Below, one piece after another: positions 34,125 to 44,625 of a DNA stretch of 64,000 bases. Position 1 is the first letter of the stretch, and the number at the start of each line of letters is the position of its first letter. The stretch is from Crambe crambe (Eukaryota; Porifera; Demospongiae; Poecilosclerida; Crambeidae): positions 310,001 through 374,000 of the forward strand of contig OZ004586.1 in the NCBI GenBank assembly GCA_963924555.1. Reading direction: 5' to 3'. The notes under the pieces were generated by a model, which worked only from the letters and a program-made list of their open reading frames with translations, was not told the DNA's origin and searched no databases. The position numbers and the translations under genes are program-made.

Positions 34125-34425
34125 TAAGGGAAAAAGCATTTCGTGAAATGGAAAAAGATGTAGGGATGACCACTGCTCAAAAAAGTAAGGAAACAAGAAG
34201 GATGGAAATGGGATCAATCTTTATTCTGTATATCCAGCTAACAATCCCTACATATACGTCGGGTACCTTCAGATTATAGTGTAGTATTGTACGTATATGT
34301 AGGGATTGTTGGCTGGATATATAGAACAAAGATTGATCCCATTTCCATCCTTCTTGTTTCCTTACTTTTTTGAGCAGTGGTCATCCCTACATCTTTTTTC
34401 ATTTCACGAAATGCTTTTTCCCTTA
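34125..34425. repeat. 300-bp near-perfect fold-back hairpin
   Basis: Arms of about 134 bp (34125-34258 and 34291-34425) are reverse complements with few mismatches; the loop is about 32 bp. Arm ends are taagggaaaaagcatttcg. It could be a fold-back transposon or an inverted duplication of a retroelement segment. Transcripts would form long double-stranded RNA. Confidence 0.85.
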
Positions 34426-34590
34426 CTTGTTCCTGGTCTTTTTTCCTCTCTTTTATGGTTTTAGCTATGTATAGAGTTCATTCTTCTATGTGTATGCAGG
34501 GACAGATGAAAGAAGAATAGTTCTCCAATAGTTCTCCAGCATACCAGCCCAATCATTATCAACGAGTCAAGGTGTTGTATTATTGTTGAG

Positions 34591-35113
34591 CTATACTTGG
34601 AGGTCGAAGGAAGATGCTGAAATAGAGTCTACCATCGTGAAGGCTTCAAAATTCTGGTGCTGTCGATCCAGTTTCTCCAGTAGAGCAGTCATTTGCTCCT
34701 CCATTCTGGCTGCAGCTGTTGCCCGAGTAGACATGGTAGAATCCCACTTCTGACACCACTTGTACCGTTGTAGGCCGAGTTTTACATATTTCTTAGTAGC
34801 AGAATAAAATATTTCTTTTGGAGGGAGAGAGAGAGAGCAAATGAGACTACTCTGACAGTTCTTATATAGCTAGTGACTGACACAAAGGTGATCATGGGGT
34901 GATCATGAGATAGACAGTTTTTGACTACACTAATTAAGCAAACATAATATTATAACATTGAGGCTATCTACTAAGGTCACAACGTTACAGTAGCTTTTGT
35001 TAGGTCTAAGTGTGAGGGAACTAGAATTAGTCTATAGGCGGCGCGTGCAGCCATCTGCGTCATCCCTACATAGAGAGAGTTACCGCTCTCTCTGATATTC
35101 ACTCTATTGTACA
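34591..35113 (-). mobile_element. second LTR retroelement: 5' LTR, primer site, gag start
   Basis: Reading minus: LTR 35113-34761 (starts tgtacaatag, ends cggtaca), a primer-binding-like sequence ggtgtcagaagtggga (34743-34758), then a 47-residue gag N-terminus from 34734 (MSTRATAAARMEEQMTALLE) ending in a stop at 34591. No pol or second LTR was found, so it is truncated. Its 5' LTR begins only 14 bp beyond the DANK-D stop. Confidence 0.7.
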
Positions 35114-35126
35114 TTACTAATGGAAA

Positions 35127-38100
35127 TTATAGCTCACCTGATTTGACACTGGTATCTTTGCTACAAGGTCGAATTCTTCCAGATGGATCAGTAGAGGATT
35201 GCTTTGAGGGGACAGAGGAGGTGCCACTTGAAGGTTGGGTGATGGGTGTGGTCAGCATAGATTTGGTTCCTGCGAAGAATTCTTTGCCATCGATAAAGAT
35301 ACATTCAATGCCATTTTCTTTGTAGAATTCACTCATGTCCATGTTTTCGAGGTTCTTCCTGAGAGCTGATACAATAAGTGTTGGGAGTCTCCATGTAATT
35401 CTGATGGATCCCTGTTGGACAACATCCTTCAGGTTCATAACAAATGAAGGAAGAGAGAATTGTTGAGTGAAGTTCTCCTTCATCTTCTCCAAATCTTCCA
35501 GTGTGGATTTGCTCCAACTAAACTTTGATTCAGTCATTAAATCTTGGAAATCTTGTTTTGGTAACTTCTTATTGACCTTGGAATGGTACTGTTTAAAATC
35601 ACATATTCGTGTTGAAGATCTGAATGTTTTTAGTCGTTTCATATAATCACTCATGTCTGCCTGGAGGGTGTAATCTCCAAACTCGTAAACCAGATTCTTT
35701 AAGAGTGTACAGTTGAGGAAGTCCCAGTGGCCACTCAGTCTTGTCCATATGTAGTCTATGGTTGTGTCTTTCTCAGGGAAATCCATCAATTGCCTGAAAA
35801 ACTCCTTGTGCTGGTCTTTGTACTCAATGTGGAGAGTTTCTATGTGTGCTCTGAATCTGCTGACATCCAAAGCCTTTTTTTTTATAGCTTCGAACGTTTT
35901 AGCGGAAATATCTTGAAACTCATCTCCCAAGGTTCGGACATGTTCAAGACTTTCATTAGGAGAATCTGCAAGACATTATGAAAAGAATTTCTTAATATGC
36001 TGAGCACATGCATATATGCATAAAGGGTTCTCAGTATAACATGAGGGCATTTTAAAATCCTCTATTTTTGTGAATTAAATGAAACTGGACATACCTTTTG
36101 ACAGGGAGAAGTATTCCTTGTGTTCATCATACACTCTCAACACTCCAATTCCTTTCAGCAGATTCATTTGTTTTTCATTCAAAGGAAAGATTTCCTCCAG
36201 CTCGTGAAGGAGATAGAAAATGAGTTCGACACATCCCTCTTTCATACTTTTCAGGTGTATGGGCTTCTCCAATATTTTTGATATTTCTGATTGTATAACA
36301 TGGACTTCTTCCAACTGAACATCGAAAATTTTATCTGTCTTGACATAAAATTCAGTTAATTGTTTCTTCTTTCCCGATCCACCAGGGTTCAATATTTCAG
36401 TAGGTACTTCACAAAGTCTGCGTTTGCAATAATCTTTGAAACTTGCTTCGTATTTGGCTAGTCTCTCCTTGTCATCGTTAGTGCCAAGGTGATCGATGAT
36501 ATCTTTTACAATTTGAAAACTGAACAGTGAACAGTAGTGAAATGCCTTCAATAATATCTTGCTGACTTCATCATCAGATTCATGATAAGATATTTTATAA
36601 GGTAAGAGAAGTACCTTCAAGGATCGTATCGACACTTTCTCACTAGTTAAGGACCTCTCTGTGTGGAAAAGTAGAGATGAAAATTTACTTCGAATATCTT
36701 TACTGTCCACTACAAGTCTTCCCATCAGCATACCCCTTTCTTCTTCCGATAAATGCTCACTTTTCAGATAAGGAAATCTTTCTTCTGCTGTAGCAGATTT
36801 ATCTAATATTAAAAAGTTTAGGCTAAAGATTATTATCACTGGTTAAGATGGTAACGGGTTATTACAATACATGTTACTTAATGTATACATCATATAAAAC
36901 TCACCTGAGTTGTCATTGGATACTGTTGTGGTATCATCAGTGGAAGATTGTGTTGTGGAAGCTGAAAACGAGCCACTGCTGGGAGGCGGGGAGTCCAGCA
37001 TAGAGGTCGTTCCCTCACATAGAGATCGTGGTAAATTAGAGGCATTGGGTACAGGAAGAGGGGAGGGTGTGGTTAAAATAGAGGTGGTTCCTTCAGAGGG
37101 CAAAGGAGAGGTAGGTGTGGCTATTGTTCCTTCTAAATACTCATTTGGTGATGGAGGAGTAGCATTGGGTGTAGGTTTGGTGTCTATGTGAAATAATACT
37201 ATTTTAATAAGGGTATGTTCAAGTAACATATTCAATTAGTGAGTGAAGTGAGTTTGTTTGGCTACTCCAATGACTTCCATAAATACTTGATATAAGCTTC
37301 TGTATCATGAATAATGGTAGCTCATAGGCTAATAGAAGTTGACTTGTAAGTTGCATGTAAAGAAAGCTACCACATTTAGATGGGGGGATGGTTCGCTTTA
37401 CTAATTTTCTCCATACCTGGTAGGGGTTGGGGGGTGGATACAGCAGCTTGAGGACAAAGTTCAGGAGCCACCACTGAGGTGGTCCTTTCAGATGGTTCAT
37501 TTGGACCATCTAAAGATATAAATTAAAGATAAAGTCACTTATCAAGTATCATTTCTCCTTACCTTCAGAATTCATGTCAGATGGTGTGGGAATATCTGAT
37601 GCCAATTGTTGAACACCTGTAACAAAATAAGCCCTGAAAATCATTAACTAACTGGTTATATCGCATTATAAGATTGTGCATTTCAGTTAGAATGGATCTT
37701 TATTTTAATCATATCCACAACTAGTGGATTTGGATACTGAGTAGTTACTAGTCCAGAATTAGCTGTAACTACCTTGTGCAATCTTTTGAGCAAGTCCTTC
37801 ATGACCAATAGTTCTGAGTGCTTTCATCAAGCTCTCCCAGGTGGGTTTACCACTCTCCTTCATCACATTATCTTGCTGATTGAGCCAAGCCAAAACCAAT
37901 CCTTCACATAGTGAATCAGATGTCATCCTATCCAAGGTGGTGTAGCGGAGTCCTAGAGCCCCACCCAACGATTTCAAGTCTTTTAAAAGTAGATCTTTCA
38001 AACTTTGACAGACTTTAAAATGGTCATCAACTTTTAGTTGTGCTACAAAGAAAAGAAAAAAAATTGGATGGGCTACAGTGACATAGGATATCATTTCTCA

Positions 38101-38395
38101 AAGTGATTTGTTAGACTTACTCTCTGGACCTGGGTTAGATTCGACATCACCACAGAGTATCAAGAGAGAGGGGAGAACTGTCTGTGCAAAGGACAGGTTG
38201 AGAAAGGAGCCATGATCCCCCAGATCAGATTGAACACAGAAGGTGTTTGATGTGGGGGAAGAGAGATCACCAACAAGCACTGGATAAAGAAAGCAGGAGT
38301 GTCTAGTATCACTAAAGGAAGTTGGAAAATACCCTATGTAGGCAGAAAATAAAACATAGTTGCATACCTTCGAGGGTTTTTTCAGCTTCTTTCAT
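35127..38395 (-). CDS. DANK-D: 2A leader, Death, S/T/P linker, two helical modules, no ankyrin
   Basis: Exons 38368-38395, 38121-38279, 37773-38042, 37563-37616, 37417-37509, 36905-37183, 36095-36802 and 35127-35965 join to an open 809-aa frame, all introns phase 1. The leader and Death domain closely match DANK-A (first Death subtype, LKVDDHFKVCQSLKDLLLKD). Then follow about 142 residues rich in Ser, Thr and Pro, possibly a flexible or glycosylated stalk, then helical module 1 (AFHYCSLFSFQIVKDIIDHL, YCKRRLCEVPTE, IFPLNEKQ) and module 2 (WDFLNCTLLKNLVYEFGD, GSIRITWRLP). The last exon has a good donor at 35138/35137; read through, it gives SGEL and a stop. The LTR at 35113 probably separated it from a former downstream (ankyrin?) exon. 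Splicing onward to DANK-C exons is phase-compatible but speculative. Confidence 0.7.
38125..38151 (-). other. 2A/StopGo recoding motif of DANK-D
   Basis: GDVESNPGP kept intact although everything downstream of the Death domain differs from DANK-A/B/E/F. Confidence 0.9.
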
Positions 38396-40162
38396 GTTTG
38401 CACAATGAAATTCTGTCACTAGATTAATGGTAGTTATTATAATGTAGCTGTTTATTGTAATTAATAGAGTTTATACCTTCTTGTACGAGCCCCACCCCCT
38501 TAGCGATCTGCAATAGCTTCAAAGTTCCGGAAACCAGTAGCAAAAATCCAGAAAATAGTGCTATATAACTAGATTATCACTGAGTTTATCAGTTCGATGG
38601 CAATTCCAGAGCTGTGATACAAAACTGGCAGTTATCATGACAAAAAGAAAAAAAGAAAAAAAAGGGCGTACCCTTAAGTAAACAAACTTTATGCGCATGT
38701 GTAGTTTTAGTTCCATTATTCATGAGCCCCACCCAGCTATATGGTGCGCATTCGTGGTGTCTGAACGGTAAAATGTACTCGTCCAAGAACACATGTCCTG
38801 TCTCTTGAGGTTATCCTTCTTTCGGTGTTGTGTGTTAGGATCAATAGGTATGGGCATGAAGGTCATGTGATTTTTTTTTTGTGTGTTATTTAGGTTTGAT
38901 TTTGATTGTGTCATATTTCCTTTATGTTCTATTTAAGGGAAGGGGAGTGTAGTAATTATTTCCTGTTGTGATTAAATCATTACATCATTTTTATATTAGA
39001 GTGTAGAGTAATTGAAGTTGTTCAGTTGTTCAGTGTATGTTGTTGATGAGTACAAGGTAGTCAAAGATCAGTGAAGCAGTGTGGACTGTTTCATTGAAAC
39101 TCAAGGTCATATAGTAGTCTTGTGTGCCAGATGTATTTCTTGCGAGGAGGGGAGAGGGGAAAATAACGTCTGGTAACAATCGCCAGGTTTCTGTTCTTTC
39201 AAAGAATGCGCATCACGTGACTTGTGGGGTAATAATTTACCACATGTGCGTGTGCACACAATTCAAATTATTAGTTTCTTAGGCAATTTTTTCAGAAAGT
39301 CATGTGGGATGCGTGTTTTTATTTTATTTTTATCGAAACTACACTCATTTCCGGTCAACTGTATATATTTAGCGTGCACATCCTCCAAGGGACATGCTAT
39401 GAGTCGCGTGCACGCACGTGTTATTGAATTTTTGTGGTGGCAACAACATTCTATCGTATGTCAAGAAAACCTGGCAATTGTTACCAGACATACTTTTCCC
39501 CCTAGTACAGATTTCAGTTGGTCCTTACTAGCCTCGTCCCCAGGCGATTCCACGCGCAATTATTATAGCTTGTGGAAGCTAATTATTATTGTGCGTGGAA
39601 TCGCCTGGGGACGAGGCTAGGTCCTTACATGATGAACAAAAAGTGTAAGTGAGTGAGGGAACCAACACTTCTTCTAATAGTTGTGAGGTTTTCCTGTTTT
39701 GAAACCCAATACAACGACAGAGTCTCTCCTGTTATACTGTAAGTGCTTTGGACTGAGCACAGTTCCTCAAGTGTGCAATATATTGCAGCTTTAAGAAATT
39801 TAAAGCACACTTTTCAGAGGATCTGATTGGTCACAAGTCATGTGACCAGCACTAAATGTCTAAGTTGTGCTAGCAATGAGGTCAAATGCTGAGCTCAGCA
39901 ATGTGCTTTCATCAGGAGTGGTTATCAGCATCTCCAAATAAAGAGCACTTGTTCAACCAGTTGAACCAGTTCCAGTCATGCCACTTGTTAGGGGACATGT
40001 TGGATGTATTCATCTAGTCCCTTTAAGGAATTGAATTGCTTTAAAGAAAGTGTTTGATAATTAAATCTCCCTCAGTCTGAAAGATAATCAACACATTCTC
40101 ATCATAATGCACTGCCTACCAACTCCTTAGAGAATAATTCATAATGTATATTTTCCTTGTAG
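38396..40162. other. region between DANK-D start and DLK-2, no intact gene
   Basis: 38740-38870 holds scraps of the unidentified minus-strand exon. A 91-bp MITE is at 39529-39619. 39825-39857 is a single arm of the repeat at 117-554. Kinase exons upstream of the catalytic loop (glycine loop, lysine) were searched for by eye and not found. The stretch 39121-39520 is unexplained. Confidence 0.45.
39529..39619. mobile_element. 91-bp fold-back MITE with 9-bp target duplication
   Basis: Almost the whole element is an inverted repeat (tagcctcgtccccaggcgat...). It is flanked by ggtccttac on both sides (39520-39528, 39620-39628). The paralogous site before DLK-1 (about 159-168) has one ggtccttac and no insert. 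A 9-bp duplication is typical of Mutator-like elements. Confidence 0.9.
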
Positions 40163-43100
40163 AGGAGTTTGCACTAAGCCTCCTTGCTTCTGCTTGGTCC
40201 TTAATACTGCCCTGGGGGCACGCTCTATGACTACACACGATTGGACATCGAGATCCTCCCCCCTCAAGTGGTCGGGTTGGCGAGGCATATCGGATCTATC
40301 TCCACTCCAAGGAAATCATACACAGAGACATGAAGTTACTCAAGTGAGTCATGATATGCAACACAGAAAAGTCTGAAATAAGTGACTTGAAGATTGCACC
40401 ATCCCATGGAGGACTGGGTGGTACCGTTTATAAAAAAACAACAACAACTGGAGTGAGGATACCACCCATTTCCCATCCACACCTCCTTACCATTGTATTA
40501 AGTCCATAATAAGGTAATAACTATTGAAGTGTCCACAATAGGGTACACACAATTAAGGGTATTCACTATTGGGTATTCATAATCCCACATCAGTATAGTA
40601 GTCTTGTTTGGTGTCCACACTAGAGGCAGTCACAATAGGGTTAGTGTCAGTGTAATTCATTACCTTTGTATGTGTTCATACAGTTACCAAATTATAAATA
40701 TTTATGCCCGTTGCCATGAGATCATCAAGTCCTAACGCAATTCATGAGGTGTTGGTCACAAGGACCACATAGAGTGCATGGTTTTATAAATATCAAGAAG
40801 GAGTTATGAATGATTATGACCTCTCTCTCTGTCATAGTATTCTTCTCTGCAATAATGATGTCCTGACTTCGGAGTGAGTTGTCATTTTGGTGAGAAGAGC
40901 ATGAAGATGACTTTTGCTGGAACGGTTGGGTAGATGTCTCCTGAGATGATTAGACACGAGTTGTGCTCGGAGAAGGTGGATATCTGGTCCTACGGAGTCC
41001 TGCTCTGATGCAGGAGAAACCATACAATGTAAGTGAAATATAATGGAGTAACTCTTAACATAATATTATAGGAAGTTAGGAATTTGGAGTCTTCCTTTAC
41101 TGACTTTCAACACATTGACAGCATTAGGTGTATCGCTATAGCAACCTTTGACTTTACTTTGCATACTTGCAGAATGTGAGTTCCTCTGCAGTGATTTGGG
41201 GCATTGGTAGTAACAGTCTCCCCATCCCCTCGGGCTGTCCAGTGGGTCTCAAAGTCCTCTTGGAAATGTGTTGGTAAGGAATTAGTGGAGGGGCAAAGTC
41301 AGTGGAGGGTAAGTATGGGTAGTTGGAGTTGTTAGCAAGACCTTATGCAGTTCAGCATTCAATGGACAGTAATTAACTCTTATCAGTTCATATGTGGTTG
41401 GCATTCTTTATTGTTGTGGGGGCACAGGGTTGGCTACTCCAAGGCTATTGATACCAGCAGCTGTGAAAAGCAGTGTCAGCAAAGTCTTGATAGATAATGT
41501 GTTTACCATAAGTGATATATATCTTATGTCTAATTAGTAATAAAAACATCTGTTTGATTGCATTCTCCATTTCGTTTCCTAGGCAACCCAAGCCTAAAAA
41601 CAAACCATCTTTCCGGCAGATTCTGATGCATCTTGATCTCGTAGCTGGAGCATTTCTAACCATCCCTCCAGACACTTACCTCATGTCCCAAGCAAGTTTC
41701 AACTCACAATAATTATGTTGGATGTATAGTGATATTGTTTTGTTTGCAGGAGAGTTGGAGAGGTGAGATAGAGGAGTGTCTTAGCAAGCTTCGTATCGAG
41801 GGAATCCCTCCTAATAACTCTGAACTGATCCAGCAGAGGGAGGAGGAACTGAAACATGCTCAAGACATCCGAGTCATGTACGAGCAGAAGCTTCAGACGG
41901 CAGACAAACTCTACAAGGAACTCAAGTCCTGCAAGAGTCAATTGGATGCAAAGGAGTTGGAACTGACAAGGTGAGAGAGTTAGTTAATGGTAACTAGGCT
42001 CCCTTTCAAACAGGATAAGCACGTCCTTCCTGTGCCCACTCATTATGACCTTAAAGAGTATACAGAACACTATATAAATGCATTCATGCTAGGACCTCAT
42101 TGGATCCCATCTTCTCTATTTTAAGAAGAAGGGCTACATCACCATTGAAAGTTTTCTAGGGATGGTGGGTGGAAAAATGAACCAGAAATGATCTTCATTA
42201 CTTGTTTGCTGTTTCCAGACGGGAGAGACAGCTGAATGACACAACATATAAGATGAAGCGTCAATCTGCAGGTGGGGGTTTCCCCCATCACACAGCACTT
42301 GATTGCGGGACAACTGACAGCAGTGATAATGAAGAGGATGGGACGTTCCAACCACACGTGCCCACCATCAAATCATATGACTCACCAGGAGGACGAAAGA
42401 GGGTGTGGCGTCGGAAGAGAAAATCAAGCCAGTCCAAGGAAGACAAAGTTAAAGAATCGTCAGGATTTCTGGACAGGGTTCAGAACTCTGACCTCCTCGC
42501 TCGGAGAGAGTCCCTCCCCCCACTCAGTAGTCTGATGACAACCACACATGCCCCTCACCACCTCTCCAAGCACAACCCGTCCACTCACTCCCTCCTCGAT
42601 GAACCAGCTGTGTTGGATACTTTCAGTCGAGACTCCACCCCCCGTCCAAGACACCCGACCACACCCCTTGCACCGGACGGCAGTTTCTCTCCTGAAGTGA
42701 CCGAACTGATCGAAAGTGTTCGTCACCCACGTGGTCACCGTAGAAACGGATCCAATGGTTCCTTGAGGACTCATAAGAGACAAGGGTCAAGTGGATCAAC
42801 CGCTAGCTCCAAGGGAGTGTTTGCAGATACCATGCCCCTCAGACCTCAGTCTCGTTCCAGTACCAATCTGAATAATACTCCAGTCAGACCTCGGTGTGGT
42901 ACCAATCTCAGCAGCAGTCGAGTCAGTACTGCACATTCCAGTAAAAGAGGTTCACTTGAGCACACTCCATCACGTAGAGGGTCAGGTTTTGGAATTCCAT
43001 ACTCCAAGATGGATTCGTCCGATTCTGAGTCCAGTAGTTATAAAGAATCAAACATATCTACGTCTGTTGGCATCGGAAGTGGACTACAAGACTCAGTTGC

Positions 43101-44083
43101 CAATCATTCTACTGGAGAGGACAGCAGTGGCAACGTGGGAAGTAAATCTTCCATCGAAGACAAGAAGTCATCCCCTAAGGCTACCAGTCATCAGGGTCTC
43201 TATAGCAACGAGAGCAGCATAGATACCCACGGGTCAGATGGAGATGGACACGATGCTGATGGAGAGTCCACCAGTGATGGCTATGAAAACCAGTTTGACC
43301 GGTTCAGTGGGACAGAGCCTAATGAGACCACGGAGTCTAATATCGAGTCTTCAGTAGCTTCTCCCTCCCAAGCAGAAAGTGACGAATTGACCTCGTGTTC
43401 CACCCCAGGCATAACAGAATCAGACATCACCTCCAGTCTCATTCCGAAAATCCATTCCAGTAGAACTGATTATAAGAATGTAACTGTGATGAGTACGACT
43501 GTATCCAGTCATCCACCCCCACCAACTAATGAAAGGGGCTCCCCTGGAACTACCCACAAGACTGATCTCTTTGTTTCAGGGAACATGCTCACATACACAC
43601 CACAAATAGTACACTCCAACAGCTGGCAGGAGCTCTCACCCCCTAACAACACCCATAGCAACCTCCAAGTCTCCTCGCTGGTGTTGCAGTTTGAGAATAG
43701 TGGACCACAATCATCGACTGAGCCAACAAGTTCAACCAGTTTGACCATTCCTGTGCACATTCGACGCGTGCAGAGCCCAGAAAGAAAGGACGACAGTAAG
43801 TGGACTTGTTTGGTGATATTAATATTGGAACCCTTTACCTATTATTGCAGTGGAGAGTTAATTACACTAATATCAGGACTATTGACTAGATATCTCTCTC
43901 CCCTTCACTCCAGGTGGCTCTGTAACACCAACCATAGCCAAGCCTAAGATAAATTCCATGACTGCCATTGTTCGGAGTTTCTTTGAGAACATGTCCAAGA
44001 AGTCTAAGAGTAGTGATAACCATCTCCAACACTCTGCTGAGCTGGAAGACAGTGGCTTCCAGGTAGAAGACTCACAGGATTAG
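40163..44083 (+). pseudogene. MAP3K12/13: DLK-2: MAP3K12/13-like kinase, best-preserved copy
   Basis: Exons 40163-40343 (GVCTKPPCFCLVLEYC-type hinge after correcting a 1-nt loss, then YLHSKEIIHRDMKLLN), 40838-41028 (activation segment), 41173-41273 ([13 protein letters not shown]), 41583-41691 (PKNKPSFRQILMHLDL; GC donor), 41750-41970 (intact zipper start, EELKHAQDIRVMYEQKL), 42219-43795 (526-codon Ser/Thr-rich tail), 43914-44083 (end). Lesions are confined to the kinase domain: 1-nt deletion in the hinge, frameshift before the YLHS motif, a 10-nt deletion removing the KISDF start of the activation loop, TGG-to-TAG in GWMSPE, and a shifted end of exon 2. The N-lobe is absent. From 41583 on, every exon is open, so a kinase-less zipper/tail protein is conceivable. 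Convergent with DANK-E. Confidence 0.8.
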
Positions 44084-44625
44084 CAATCTGAGTGTATCTT
44101 AATGATTATGCATTGTCTTTTGATGCAGAGTCCTCAAGCTGGTGTCCTGAATGATATATGAACCCTTTCCACTGTTCTGTTAATAATAACATGACTGTGT
44201 GAAATTCATTGTTTTGTATGATTAATTATATGAAGCTCCACCCACCAGTGATTCAGAGGGTAAACTATACACATCAAGCATTCTGTTCACCACATCAAAG
44301 GAAGTTCTCCATATCAAAGAATCTACCCACCAGTGTTTCAGAGGGGTAATTAAGATACATCAAAAGAATTCGCCACATCAAAGGAAGTTATGACCACATC
44401 AAAGGAATTTAGGTCCTTCATCATGTGAATTTCATTTTTTGGCGCTTTATTTTGAAATAATTTTAATAATTATACAAACAAAATCCACAAAATTATAATG
44501 TGAGAAGTGAAACAAAAAGTGTAAGTGAAGCAAATAGAACTGACCATGTGAGTGAGGGGAACCAAAATTATTACAAAATGAACACAATACAATAAATAGT
44601 GGTCAGTACATAGTTATGGAGGAGA
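44084..44625. other. intergenic 3' region between DLK-2 and DANK-E
   Basis: Kinase 3' flank, a short accacatcaaaggaa array (about 44285-44410) and minus-strand AATAAA (tttatt at 44446-44451). Confidence 0.6.

Noticed and set aside
32396-35965. DANK-D and DANK-C as one gene spliced across the retroelements
   Set aside because: Phases are compatible, but it would need a 2.5-kb intron and the DANK-C frame is broken; kept only as a speculation in the DANK-D entry.
35127-36802. Calling the DANK-D helical modules ZU5/UPA or NACHT
   Set aside because: No Walker motifs are present, and I cannot see ZU5/UPA signature residues; the assignment would be a guess.
39222-39620. 132-residue ORF upstream of DLK-2
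   Set aside because: Its 3' part is the fold-back MITE and the rest is not conserved before DLK-1 or DLK-3.
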